Positions 16,610-23,910 of a DNA stretch of 54,866 bases are shown piece after piece. The DNA is from Anaerolineae bacterium (GTDB lineage: Bacteria > Chloroflexota > Anaerolineae > Anaerolineales > Villigracilaceae). The translations under genes and the position numbers were made by a program. A model generated the notes under the pieces. It made no database searches and was not told the DNA's origin. It saw only the letters and a program-made list of their open reading frames with translations. Where the stretch lies: the NCBI GenBank assembly GCA_021324435.1, contig JAJPIZ010000003.1, forward strand, positions 1-54,866, given 5' to 3'. Numbering within the stretch: position 1 is the first letter of the stretch; each line of letters begins with the position of its first letter.

Positions 16610-18490
16610 ATGAATCGTATGCGCGTTATCGGAACGGCCGGCCACGTTGACCATGGAAAGTCCACGCTCATTGCGGCGCTGACGGGCACGCACCCCGACC
16701 GCCTCAAAGAAGAGCAGGCGCGCGAGATGACCATCGAGTTGGGGTTCGGCTGGCTGACATTGCCCGATGGTGAAGAGATCGGCATCGTGGATGTGCCCGG
16801 GCATCGCGATTTCATCGAAAATATGCTGGCCGGCGTCGGCGGCATTGATGCGGCCCTGCTCGTCATCGCGGCGGACGAAGGCGTAATGCCGCAAACCAAA
16901 GAGCATCTGGCGATCCTCGATTTGCTCCAAATCCCCACCGGACTCATCGTCCTGACAAAAACTGATCTGATCACCGACAACGATTGGCTTGATCTGATGG
17001 AAGCCGATGTGCGGACGGCTGTTCGGCACACGATTCTGCAAGATGCGCCCATCGTCCGCGTCTCTGCCCGGACCCGAAGCGGACTCGACAAACTGACAGC
17101 GACCCTCGCCGACATCCTGCGCGACAAACCCGCGCGCCTCGACCTTGGCCGCCCGCGCCTGCCCATTGACCGCGTCTTCAGCATGGAAGGATTCGGCACA
17201 GTTGTCACCGGCACGCTAACCGACGGCCATTTCGCCCTCGGCGATGAAATTGAAATCCTGCCATCCGGTTTGAGGGGTCGAGTGCGCGGCCTGCAAACAC
17301 ACAAGAAGAAAGAAGAAAGTGCAGTCCCCGGTTCACGCACCGCTGTGAACATTTCAGGCGTCGCCGCGGAACAAATCCAACGCGGCGAAGTGTTAACTCA
17401 TCCGGGTCAATATCGTGCCACGCGCCGCGTGGATGCGCGCCTTCGTCTGCTCAAAGATGCAACCTCGCCGCTCAAACATTCCAGCGAGGTGAAAATCTTC
17501 ATCGGAACCAGCGAGACCGTCGCCGCGCTTCGACTGCTCGGCGCGGAAGAACTTTCTCCGGGCGAAGAAGGCTGGATTCAACTGGAGCTGCGGAATCCCA
17601 TTGTGGCTGTACGCGGCGACCGCTACATTTTGCGCCGCCCATCTCCCGGCGAGACACTCGGCGGAGGCGCCATCGTTGATCCGCAACCCGCGCAACGACA
17701 TAAACGCTTCGATGAAAATGTGCTGAAGAGTCTCGAATCCCTCGCTCAAGGCTCGCCTGCCGACGTTTTATACGAGACTGCGCTGTCCATTGGCATCTCT
17801 TCACCCGGCGAAATGATAGCGCGCTCTCATCTTGAAAAAGATTCTGCCAGCAAAGTCATGGACGAATTGCTGACGTCTGGCAGGCTGGTCAAAATTGACG
17901 ACGACCTCCTGGCGCCGCTTCCACACTGGAATGATTTGAATCAAAAAGTCCTGCAGATCGTCGAAAATTATCACAAAAACTTTCCACTTCGACGCGGCAT
18001 TCCCCGTGAAGAACTCAAGAGCAAACTAAAGTTATCGCCGCGCATTTTCAATGCTGTGATTACGTCAATCGTCAATCGTAAATCGCTAATCGAAAACGGC
18101 GCTTTTGTCGCCGCGCCGTCGCACGAGATTCGCTTCGATAGCGGTCAGCAGGCCAAAGTTCAGGAATTGATGCGGAAGTTTGCGCAGAATCCGTTTGACC
18201 CGCCAACTGTCAGGGAATGTCATGAGGAAATTGGCGAGGAAGTCCTCAATGCGTTGATCGAATCGAATGTATTCATCGCGGTTTCTGCGGATGTCGTGTT
18301 TCGTAAACAGGATTATGATTCGATGACCGCCAGGATTCGCGCCGCCATCGAAAAGAACGGACGGATCACGCTGGCTGAGGCGCGCGACATGTTCAACACG
18401 AGCCGCAAATACGCGCAGGCGTTGCTGGAGCATTTGGACGCCGTTGGAGTCACGACGCGAGACGGCGATGTGAGACGACTCAGAAAATAA
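16610..18490 (+). CDS. selB: Selenocysteine-specific translation elongation factor SelB
   Basis: A 626-residue GTPase. G1 is GTAGHVDHGKST, G2 lies in EMTIELGFGW, G3 is DVPGHRDF and G4 is LTKTD, exactly as in SelB rather than EF-Tu. The GTPase and two beta-barrel domains end near residue 340 (EEGWIQLELRNPIVAVRGDR), and the C-terminal 280 residues form winged-helix repeats of the type that bind the SECIS hairpin. SelB delivers Sec-tRNA to in-frame UGA codons. Starts at 16610 or 16619 are possible; both lie next to the hairpin at 16582-16609. Residues near 485-495 (SIVNRKSLIEN) are encoded by a tandem word repeat (18065-18092). Its presence supports real UGA decoding in this genome, and two UGA-containing genes occur in the window (31136-31612 and 47845-48573). 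Confidence 0.93.
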   Translation: MNRMRVIGTAGHVDHGKSTLIAALTGTHPDRLKEEQAREMTIELGFGWLTLPDGEEIGIVDVPGHRDFIENMLAGVGGIDAALLVIAADEGVMPQTKEHLAILDLLQIPTGLIVLTKTDLITDNDWLDLMEADVRTAVRHTILQDAPIVRVSARTRSGLDKLTATLADILRDKPARLDLGRPRLPIDRVFSMEGFGTVVTGTLTDGHFALGDEIEILPSGLRGRVRGLQTHKKKEESAVPGSRTAVNISGVAAEQIQRGEVLTHPGQYRATRRVDARLRLLKDATSPLKHSSEVKIFIGTSETVAALRLLGAEELSPGEEGWIQLELRNPIVAVRGDRYILRRPSPGETLGGGAIVDPQPAQRHKRFDENVLKSLESLAQGSPADVLYETALSIGISSPGEMIARSHLEKDSASKVMDELLTSGRLVKIDDDLLAPLPHWNDLNQKVLQIVENYHKNFPLRRGIPREELKSKLKLSPRIFNAVITSIVNRKSLIENGAFVAAPSHEIRFDSGQQAKVQELMRKFAQNPFDPPTVRECHEEIGEEVLNALIESNVFIAVSADVVFRKQDYDSMTARIRAAIEKNGRITLAEARDMFNTSRKYAQALLEHLDAVGVTTRDGDVRRLRK

Positions 18491-18502
18491 AAGGAAAAGT
18501 AT

Positions 18503-19171
18503 ATGTGTGGACGATACACTTTAACGGTTGACTATGCTGAATTGAAATCGGCTTTTAAAGATTTCTCTCTGCCCGATAAATATGCGCCGCGCTACAACAT
18601 CGCGCCGACGCAACCCGTGCTGGCAATCCCCAACGATGGAAAGAAAGCCGCGGATTTCTTCGTGTGGGGATTGATTCCATCGTGGGCTAAAGATCCATCC
18701 ATAGGCCAGCGACTCATCAACGCGCGCGGCGAAACATTGGCCGAGAAACCGTCGTTTCGCGGCGGCTATAAATACAAACGTTGTCTGATTCTGGCCGATG
18801 GGTTCTATGAATGGAAATCACAGCCGGGAACGAAAACGAAAATCCCACACTTCATTCACTTGAAGACCGGCAAGCCATTCGCGTTCGCCGGGCTTTGGGA
18901 TGAATGGCATTCATCCGATGGTTCTTCGATCCGGTCTTGCACGATCATCACCACCCTGCCCAACAAACTGATGGCGACCATCCATGATCGCATGCCCGTC
19001 ATTTTGCAACCGAAAGATTATGATGACTGGCTGGATACCGCGGCGCGCACTGCCGATACATTGAATCACCTCATCAAGCCATTTCCTGCCGATCAAATGG
19101 AGGCCTATCCTGTTTCCACGCTGGTGAACACGCCCAAAAACGACCGCGCTGAACTGATCGCGCGGGTGTAA
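18503..19171 (+). CDS. SRAP family protein (abasic-site processing, YedK/HMCES-like)
   Basis: A 222-residue SRAP protein, the usual length. Cys2 directly after the initiator Met (MCGRYTL) is the residue that crosslinks to abasic sites. Other active-site elements are present: RYNIAPTQ (about residue 31), LINARGETLAEKPSFR (about 72), DGFYEWK (about 100) and IHDRMPVIL (about 160). SRAP proteins form a thiazolidine link with abasic sites in single-stranded DNA and protect replication forks. The gene starts 12 bases after selB with AAGGAAAAG in front, so it is probably co-transcribed with selB, although no functional link is known. Confidence 0.93.
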   Translation: MCGRYTLTVDYAELKSAFKDFSLPDKYAPRYNIAPTQPVLAIPNDGKKAADFFVWGLIPSWAKDPSIGQRLINARGETLAEKPSFRGGYKYKRCLILADGFYEWKSQPGTKTKIPHFIHLKTGKPFAFAGLWDEWHSSDGSSIRSCTIITTLPNKLMATIHDRMPVILQPKDYDDWLDTAARTADTLNHLIKPFPADQMEAYPVSTLVNTPKNDRAELIARV

Positions 19172-19202
19172 ACACAGGCTTAACTTCCGCTTAGGGGATT
19201 GC

Positions 19203-19231
19203 TTGACGCTCGATTCTGCGCATGTTATCAT
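19203..19231 (+). promoter_or_regulatory. Promoter of the LysM-M23 peptidase gene
   Basis: TTGACG (19203-19208) and TATCAT (19226-19231) are separated by exactly 17 bases, a good housekeeping-type promoter. It is followed by a GGAGAG ribosome binding site and the ATG at 19249. Confidence 0.65.
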
Positions 19232-19248
19232 GCGCCGCCGGAGAGTAA

Positions 19249-20460
19249 ATGCAAAACAACTTCAAGGATGAATCAAGGCCACGCAAAGGGGACACTGAAG
19301 AGCCAAATGAAACTTCCAAACGAAAGGAACGCCAAAATCGCACATCGGGATGGATGCAAAGCCTGCTTCAGATGGGGCTGGGCGAATCCTTTTTACGCGC
19401 GGCAACCAATATTTTTTCGGTCCTCGCGATTGCGGTCGTGATCTGGCTCGCGCAGGCCTATTTCCTTCAGCCGGGGTCAAAGGTTCGGGGAAGCGGCGAG
19501 CCGCCTCAGGGTCCGACCCCGATAGCGGCCGCGCCTGAACCGGGCTTCTCTGCGCCGCTCGACATTTCATCCATTGGCATCCTCCGGCTAACAGATCCTC
19601 ACACGAATGTCCCCTCGCGGCCGCGTCAGGAAATTGAAAAATATACCGTTCAAGCGGGCGATACCGTGATCGGCATCGCCGATAAATATGGACTGCAACC
19701 AAAGACAATCTTTGCGGCCAATTATTATATTTTGCTGGACGACCCGCATAATCTGCAACCCGGACAAGAGTTGAACATTTTACCGGTGGACGGCGTATAC
19801 CGCGAATGGCAGGCGGGCGAGGGCTTGAACGGCGTGGCAGGTTTCTATGGAGTGAAGCCTGAAGATATTATTGATTATCCGCTCAACCACCTTGACCCAA
19901 GCACCATCGGCGATTATGCACATCCCAACATCAAGCCCGGCACATGGATTATCGTCCCTGGTGGAAATTATCAATATCACGCACCGGGACAGGTTCCACT
20001 GGGTATCACACGCACCAACCCGGCCAGCGCACAAGTGGGAGGCCCGGGTGCGTGCCCGGCGGTCAACGGCGGCGCGGTCGGCTATGGGACTTTTGTGTAC
20101 CCGACACCGAAGCATGTTCTCTCCGGTTTTGATTATTCGACCAAGACCAATCATCTCGGCATTGACCTGATGGGCAACCTGGGCGACCCTGTCTATGCGG
20201 CGGATGGAGGCGTGGTGGTGTACGCGGGCTGGAATAATTATGGCTATGGAAACATGATCATGATTGATCATGGCACCGGCTTCCAAACTTTATACGGGCA
20301 CTTGAGCGCGATCTTCGTGAACTGCGGAGATAATGTGACGCAGGGACAAACCATTGGATCCGTGGGAAGCACCGGCCATTCATCCGGCCCGCATTTGCAT
20401 TTTGAAGTCCGCACGGCCAGCAACGTCATTGACCCATGGGATGTACTGCCCGCGCCGTAG
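19249..20460 (+). CDS. LysM-domain M23 family metallopeptidase
   Basis: A 403-residue membrane-anchored cell-wall peptidase. After a charged N terminus, one membrane segment lies at about residues 50-72, followed by a Pro-rich linker. A LysM domain covers about 130-180 (YTVQAGDTVIGIADKYGL) and a second, weaker LysM-like unit about 183-235. The C-terminal M23 endopeptidase domain has the metal-binding motif HLGIDLMG (about residue 304), then YGHLSAI and GPHLHFEVR (about 383-391), giving the H-x(3)-D and H-x-H ligands. It would cleave peptide crosslinks of murein outside the membrane. It has its own promoter and is followed by a hairpin and the tRNA-Val gene. Confidence 0.92.
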   Translation: MQNNFKDESRPRKGDTEEPNETSKRKERQNRTSGWMQSLLQMGLGESFLRAATNIFSVLAIAVVIWLAQAYFLQPGSKVRGSGEPPQGPTPIAAAPEPGFSAPLDISSIGILRLTDPHTNVPSRPRQEIEKYTVQAGDTVIGIADKYGLQPKTIFAANYYILLDDPHNLQPGQELNILPVDGVYREWQAGEGLNGVAGFYGVKPEDIIDYPLNHLDPSTIGDYAHPNIKPGTWIIVPGGNYQYHAPGQVPLGITRTNPASAQVGGPGACPAVNGGAVGYGTFVYPTPKHVLSGFDYSTKTNHLGIDLMGNLGDPVYAADGGVVVYAGWNNYGYGNMIMIDHGTGFQTLYGHLSAIFVNCGDNVTQGQTIGSVGSTGHSSGPHLHFEVRTASNVIDPWDVLPAP

Positions 20461-20476
20461 AAAACCCTCACCCCTG

Positions 20477-20498
20477 CCCTCTCCAAAAACGGAGGGGG
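20477..20498 (+). terminator. Hairpin after the M23 peptidase gene
   Basis: CCCTCTCC (20477-20484) can pair with GGAGGGGG (20491-20498), one G-T pair included, over an AAAAAC loop. It resembles the CT/GA-rich palindromic repeats elsewhere in the window. It lies between the peptidase stop and the tRNA promoter; no U-run follows. Confidence 0.4.
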
Positions 20499-20508
20499 GA
20501 GCCACTCC

Positions 20509-20537
20509 TTGCGCAGGCAATTTATCTCGGCTATAAT
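20509..20537 (+). promoter_or_regulatory. Promoter of tRNA-Val
   Basis: TTGCGC (20509-20514) and a perfect TATAAT (20532-20537) are 17 bases apart. The tRNA starts 11 bases downstream of the -10 box. Confidence 0.7.
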
Positions 20538-20548
20538 CTCGGTCACCC

Positions 20549-20622
20549 GGGCGCGTAGCTCAGTTGGTTAGAGCGCTACTATCACACAGTAGAAGTCGGG
20601 GGTTCGAGTTCCTCCGCGCCCA
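20549..20622 (+). tRNA. tRNA-Val (anticodon CAC)
   Basis: A complete cloverleaf can be drawn. The acceptor stem GGGCGCG pairs with CGCGCCC over all seven positions, the D arm is GCTC/GAGC, the anticodon stem is CTACT/AGTAG with loop ATCACAC (anticodon CAC at 20583-20585, reading GUG), and the T arm is GGGGG/TCCTC with TTCGAGT in the loop. The discriminator base is A, and CCA is not encoded, so it must be added by the enzyme at 2-433. The T stem contains two G-T pairs (positions 50-64 and 53-61). A perfect hairpin with a T-run follows two bases after the tRNA. Confidence 0.93.
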
Positions 20623-20623
20623 C

Positions 20624-20654
20624 AAAGTCATCACGAAACCGTGATGACTTTTTT
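20624..20654 (+). terminator. Rho-independent terminator of tRNA-Val
   Basis: AAAGTCATCACG (20624-20635) pairs perfectly with CGTGATGACTTT (20640-20651) over an AAAC loop and runs into a stretch of six T residues. Confidence 0.85.
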
Positions 20655-20656
20655 AT

Positions 20657-20760
20657 CGAGGGTTCGAGTGCTACGCGATCCGCGCCCACACAAATGACCA
20701 CTTTCGAACCAGTGGTCATTTGTTATCAAGGGGTTTGAGTGTCTCGCGATCTGCAATCAC
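20657..20760 (+). repeat. Two decayed tandem copies of the tRNA-Val 3' end, each linked to a hairpin
   Basis: Copy 2 (20657-20690) repeats GGTTCGAGT and CCGCGCCCACA of the tRNA T arm and acceptor 3' strand (20602-20624) with a seven-base insertion. It is followed by its own hairpin (20691-20722). Copy 3 (20728-20760, GGGTTTGAGTGTCTCGCGATC then TGCAATCACA) is more diverged but aligns with copy 2 through TATC-A-GGG-TT-GAGTG-CGCGATC. The units are about 60-70 bases apart. None can form a tRNA. Confidence 0.75.
20691..20722 (+). terminator. Second hairpin downstream of tRNA-Val
   Basis: CAAATGACCACT (20691-20702) pairs perfectly with AGTGGTCATTTG (20711-20722). It occupies the same place relative to the decayed tRNA tail as the terminator at 20624-20654 does to the true tRNA, but has a different sequence and only a short T-run. 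Confidence 0.55.
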
Positions 20761-20775
20761 AAAATTTCGTTCTGT

Positions 20776-20781
20776 TATAAT
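20776..20781 (+). promoter_or_regulatory. -10 box of the sigma-factor gene
   Basis: A perfect TATAAT ends 11 bases before the ATG at 20792. There is no ribosome binding site in between, so the transcript would be leaderless or nearly so. The -35 region is not convincing. Confidence 0.45.
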
Positions 20782-20791
20782 TTTGCCATTC

Positions 20792-21430
20792 ATGACCACC
20801 CGAACTAATGAAACCTGGCTTTCTGATTTACGCGGCAACGGCGCGACGCGCGAAGCCGCGCTGACCGATCTGCGCGAAGTTGTGGAGCACGGCCTGCCGT
20901 ACGCGCTTTCGCGCTGGCTCTCGCCCAACGATCCTCTGTTCGCGCCGCTCATCGAAGAAGTGACTCAGGAAACGCTTCTGCGCGTGCTCGATCAATTAGA
21001 TACATTCGAAGGCCGTAGTATGTTCACCACCTGGGTGCATAAAATCGCGGTGCGCATTGCGCTGACGGAGTTACGCCGCAAACGCTGGCAGGATTCCTCC
21101 CTCGATGAAATGTTGGATAACGAGGAAACGCCCGCGCCCGCAGGCCTCATGGCTGACCGCTCTCCGACTCCGGAGGAGTCCGCGGTGCGCGCCGACATGC
21201 TCGAACGCGTCCGCCGCATTCTGAATGAGGAACTGACTCCCAAACAACGCGAGGCGCTCGTTCTGTTGGGGATTCAGGATGTTCCACTGGAGGAAGCCGC
21301 CAAACGGATGAAGACCAATCGCAATGCTCTATACAAACTTCTTCACGACGCTCGCCTGCGCCTCAAACGCCGTCTCCTCAATGAAGGCATTTCCGCTCAG
21401 GAAGTTTTGGCCGCTTTTGAACAAAAGTAA
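20792..21430 (+). CDS. RNA polymerase sigma factor, sigma-70 family (ECF-like)
   Basis: A 212-residue protein with region 2 at about residues 30-100 (LIEEVTQETLLRVLDQLDTF then MFTTWVHKIAVRIALTELRRK) and region 4 at about 145-195 (LTPKQREALVLLGIQDVPLEEAAKRM, then a recognition helix with NRNALYKLLHDARLRLKRRL). There is no region 1 or 3, as in ECF sigma factors. The frame is open to 20720, but the upstream part is decayed tRNA repeat, so the ATG at 20792 next to the -10 box is used. The following gene encodes a small zinc-binding anti-sigma-like protein, the usual partner arrangement. Confidence 0.9.
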   Translation: MTTRTNETWLSDLRGNGATREAALTDLREVVEHGLPYALSRWLSPNDPLFAPLIEEVTQETLLRVLDQLDTFEGRSMFTTWVHKIAVRIALTELRRKRWQDSSLDEMLDNEETPAPAGLMADRSPTPEESAVRADMLERVRRILNEELTPKQREALVLLGIQDVPLEEAAKRMKTNRNALYKLLHDARLRLKRRLLNEGISAQEVLAAFEQK

Positions 21431-21469
21431 GAATAATCTGAGCATAACCGTCCAAGTCACAGGTCTGGC

Positions 21470-21763
21470 ATGAATATAAAAGAAATTATCCAGAATATTC
21501 GTAATCGTCTTCAAAAGAAAGAGGAACTTTCTGATGAGGCGATTCAGGGATTCCTGCGCGTGCTCGATAAAGTCCGCGTAGAAGAGACGAGCTGTAAGGA
21601 AGTGTTTGCTCAACTGGACGAGTTTGTCGAAAAGGAAATCCACGGTCAAGACGCTTCGCGCTTGATGCCGCTTCTGCGCGAGCACCTGGATTTGTGTTCG
21701 GATTGCTGTGAAGAATACGAAGCGTTGATGAGTGTGCTCGAAGAGACTGCCCGCAAATCATGA
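21470..21763 (+). CDS. Putative zinc-finger anti-sigma factor (97 aa)
   Basis: A 97-residue soluble protein, helical throughout. Its C-terminal region H-L-D-L-C-S-D-C-C-E-E-Y (about residues 72-83) matches the H-x3-C-x2-C zinc-binding anti-sigma (ZAS/zf-HC2) pattern, and the position directly after an ECF-like sigma gene fits. There is no membrane segment, so it would be a cytoplasmic anti-sigma factor that responds to redox or to a partner protein. The gene ends at a strong bidirectional terminator (21821-21853). Confidence 0.7.
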   Translation: MNIKEIIQNIRNRLQKKEELSDEAIQGFLRVLDKVRVEETSCKEVFAQLDEFVEKEIHGQDASRLMPLLREHLDLCSDCCEEYEALMSVLEETARKS

Positions 21764-21820
21764 ATAAACATGATTGATCCTCAACCCAAATCTAGAAGAG
21801 CATCCACGAAGCGACACGAA

Positions 21821-21853
21821 AAAAACCCCAACGGATGATCCGTTGGGGTTTTT
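21821..21853. terminator. Strong bidirectional terminator
   Basis: AAAAACCCCAACGGA (21821-21835) pairs perfectly with TCCGTTGGGGTTTTT (21839-21853) over a TGA loop. It serves the anti-sigma gene on the plus strand and the DUF1684 gene on the minus strand. Confidence 0.92.
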
Positions 21854-21907
21854 GTTTGCGCGCCTTTGAAAATTCGCGGGGTTCGCCTCAATTCGCGGAT
21901 CAATCTC

Positions 21908-22420
21908 TCAATGCTCCGTATCAAACAATTTCTCCCCGGCTCGAATCGGAACTTTCAGCCGATTCTCGAACGGCGTAAGAGGGCAGGACCAATGCTCGTT
22001 GTACGCGCAGTATGGATTATAGGCCAGATTGAAATCCACCAAAAAGCGACCGCCCGGCAATTGCTCCGGCTCGAGGTAGCGGCCCGCGGGATACGTCTCG
22101 TTGCCAGCCAGCGAATCAACGAAGGGCAGGAAAAATCCATAATCGGCCTGATAGATGGTCAACACCACATCCTGTTCGTCCACGCGAAAGCGGATTCGAC
22201 TGTGGCGGATGTAACTTTGCACGTCCCCGGTCGAGGTCTGCATTTCGATGCGGTCTTTCGTCGCAAACTCTTCCGCCTTGACTTCGAGTCGCAAAGCGGG
22301 GTTTTCAGGGAAATAATTCAAGCCTGTGAAAGCGCGCTTCTGCTCGCGGGTCAGGGGGCTTTGCGGGCTGTTCTTGAAAAACTCGTCCTTCTCGGCGCGA
22401 AATGTCTCCAATTCAGTCAT
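21908..22420 (-). CDS. DUF1684 family protein
   Basis: A 170-residue soluble protein with the DUF1684 pattern: an N-terminal helix LETFRAEKDEFFKNSPQSPL, FTGLNYFPENP, then beta strands ending in GGRFLVDFNLAYNPYCAYNE (about residues 124-143) and W-S-C-P followed by N-R-L-x-V-P-I-x-A-G-E-K. The conserved N-P-Y-C-A-Y segment is diagnostic for the family, whose function is unknown. It is a single-gene unit, transcribed opposite to its neighbours. Confidence 0.88.
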   Translation of the reverse strand: MTELETFRAEKDEFFKNSPQSPLTREQKRAFTGLNYFPENPALRLEVKAEEFATKDRIEMQTSTGDVQSYIRHSRIRFRVDEQDVVLTIYQADYGFFLPFVDSLAGNETYPAGRYLEPEQLPGGRFLVDFNLAYNPYCAYNEHWSCPLTPFENRLKVPIRAGEKLFDTEH

Positions 22421-22481
22421 GGTTCCTCCACATTAATTTCACACAATGTGACAGCGGCAAAATGCAAATCCTTACACGCCC

Positions 22482-22510
22482 TTGCCATTTCGCATGTCTT
22501 GTGCTATTTT
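22482..22510 (+). promoter_or_regulatory. Promoter of the response-regulator gene
   Basis: TTGCCA (22482-22487) and TATTTT (22505-22510) are separated by 17 bases. The ATG at 22519 lies eight bases after the -10 box and no ribosome binding site precedes it, so the message is probably leaderless. Confidence 0.55.
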
Positions 22511-22518
22511 AGGACACA

Positions 22519-22899
22519 ATGTCCTCCACTCAAAAAACAGTCATGATTATCGAAGACGAGCCGGATGTCTCCGAGTTGTTCGCGGAGATGATGCGCGTCA
22601 GCGGCTTCCGCGTCCTCAAGTCGTATACGGGTACACCCGCCATGGGATTGATCGCGCAGGAAAGACCGGATGCGATCATTTTGGATATTATGATGCCGGA
22701 TGTCTCCGGCCTGGAAGTCTTGCGCTACATGCGCCGCAGGCCGGAGCTGGCCAAAATTCCAGTCATTATCGTTTCAGCGCTGAGCACGCCCTCCGATATT
22801 CGCACCGGCCTGGACGCGGGCGCTTCGGTCTACCTCACCAAACCTGTGGGATACGTTGATTTGAAAAACGCGGTGGATCGCTTAATTCTAGGTACCTGA
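22519..22899 (+). CDS. Single-domain response regulator (CheY-like)
   Basis: A 126-residue receiver domain without output domain. The acidic pair is EDE (residues 12-14), the phosphorylated Asp lies in AIILDIMMPDVSG (about residue 57), the Ser/Thr switch in VIIVSALS (about 85-92) and the conserved Lys in VYLTKPVG (about 108-115). No histidine kinase is encoded nearby, so the input is unknown. The promoter at 22482 is good. The next gene starts five bases after its stop, so both are probably co-transcribed. Confidence 0.92.
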   Translation: MSSTQKTVMIIEDEPDVSELFAEMMRVSGFRVLKSYTGTPAMGLIAQERPDAIILDIMMPDVSGLEVLRYMRRRPELAKIPVIIVSALSTPSDIRTGLDAGASVYLTKPVGYVDLKNAVDRLILGT

Positions 22900-22903
22900 A
22901 TAA

Positions 22904-23491
22904 ATGGGGCCTCTGCGCGCCTTTCTTGCGTCCGAACTTCCCGCCTCCCTTCAGGATGCAATCCAATCAGCAACAAGCGGCCTGCGTAAAACACTGGGCG
23001 ATGACTTGATACGCTGGGTGCCCGCGCATAACGTTCATTTGACTCTCAAATTTCTCGGTGATGTTTCTGCCTCCAACCTGGATTTGATCAAACAGATGTT
23101 GACGCGCGAAGCCGCGCAATTTCCCGCCTTTGATTTGGACGTGGAGGGCATCGGCTCTTACCCGACCTCGCGCCGGCCGCGCGTTTTGTGGGTGGGACTC
23201 AGCGCCCCAGCCTCGCTCATCTCTTTGCAACGCGCGATCGAAACCGCCGCATCGCGCCTCGGCTACGAAACAGAAGAACGCGGCTTTTCACCGCATCTGA
23301 CGATTGGCCGCGTCCGCCAGACAGCCTCCGCGGCGGAACTGCAAAAAATCCGTTCAGCGCTGGAAGAGACAAAAGTCGGCAAAATCGGTTCAGTGCGCGT
23401 GGAGGCGGTGCATTTATTCAAAAGCGATTTACTTCCAACCGGTTCTATCTACACAAAGTTATTCTCCGCCCCGCTCGGGGTTCGCTCATGA
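22904..23491 (+). CDS. thpR: RNA 2',3'-cyclic phosphodiesterase (2H family)
   Basis: A 195-residue 2H phosphoesterase. It carries both H-x-T/S-x motifs, HLTLKFLGD (about residues 46-54) and HLTIGRVR (about residues 131-138), and starts with RAFLASELP as in ThpR/LigT proteins. These enzymes hydrolyse 2',3'-cyclic phosphate ends of RNA, often on tRNA halves. Its stop overlaps the region just ahead of the RsfS gene, and the two are probably translated together. Confidence 0.92.
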   Translation: MGPLRAFLASELPASLQDAIQSATSGLRKTLGDDLIRWVPAHNVHLTLKFLGDVSASNLDLIKQMLTREAAQFPAFDLDVEGIGSYPTSRRPRVLWVGLSAPASLISLQRAIETAASRLGYETEERGFSPHLTIGRVRQTASAAELQKIRSALEETKVGKIGSVRVEAVHLFKSDLLPTGSIYTKLFSAPLGVRS

Positions 23492-23499
23492 GGTGATTT

Positions 23500-23844
23500 C
23501 TGAACGCACTCGAACTGGCACACACGATTGTCAACTCGCTGGAAGATAAAAAAGGCGAAGATATTCTCCTGCTCGACATAAAAGACATTGCATCCTTTAC
23601 GGATTATTTTGTGCTGTGCACCGGCACCAGCGACCGCATGTTGGACGCGCTGGCGGATGCCGCCGTGGAAACGGTCCGAACGAAGCACCATAAAAAGGGA
23701 CGCAAACAGGGCGAAGCCCGCGACGGCTGGGTGGTCGTGGATTATGGCGATGTGGTCGTCCATCTCTTCTCGCCCGATCAGCGCGATCATTATGATCTCG
23801 AAGAGTTGTGGAGCGATGGCAAAGTGCTGATCCGAGTCCAGTAG
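23500..23844 (+). CDS. rsfS: Ribosomal silencing factor RsfS, with non-ATG start
   Basis: A 114-residue protein of the RsfS/Iojap family: LNALELAHTIVNSLEDKKG at the start, then LDIKDIASFTDYFVLCTGTS (residues 25-44), VVVDYGDVVVHLFSP (residues 75-89) and YDLEELWSD near the end. RsfS binds ribosomal protein uL14 and blocks 50S-30S joining in slow growth. The family N terminus is only complete if translation begins at the CTG at 23500. A TGA lies two codons upstream in frame, and AGGTGA precedes it at a suitable distance. The first in-frame GTG (23611) would remove 37 conserved residues. CTG as start is rare, so either this start or a sequencing error should be considered. Confidence 0.88.
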   Translation: MNALELAHTIVNSLEDKKGEDILLLDIKDIASFTDYFVLCTGTSDRMLDALADAAVETVRTKHHKKGRKQGEARDGWVVVDYGDVVVHLFSPDQRDHYDLEELWSDGKVLIRVQ

Positions 23845-23910
23845 CCTTTTGCTCATAGCGGGGTTTTTATCATCAAATCAGGTCGTAAATCTGCGCGTTA
23901 GGAGAGGACC

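Noticed and set aside
18491-19248. A selenocysteine tRNA gene near selB
   Set aside because: No long tRNA with an extended variable arm was found in the gaps beside selB or elsewhere in the window; it must be sought outside.
20657-20760. Second and third tRNA genes
   Set aside because: Only the T arm and acceptor 3' strand are repeated; no D arm or anticodon arm is present.
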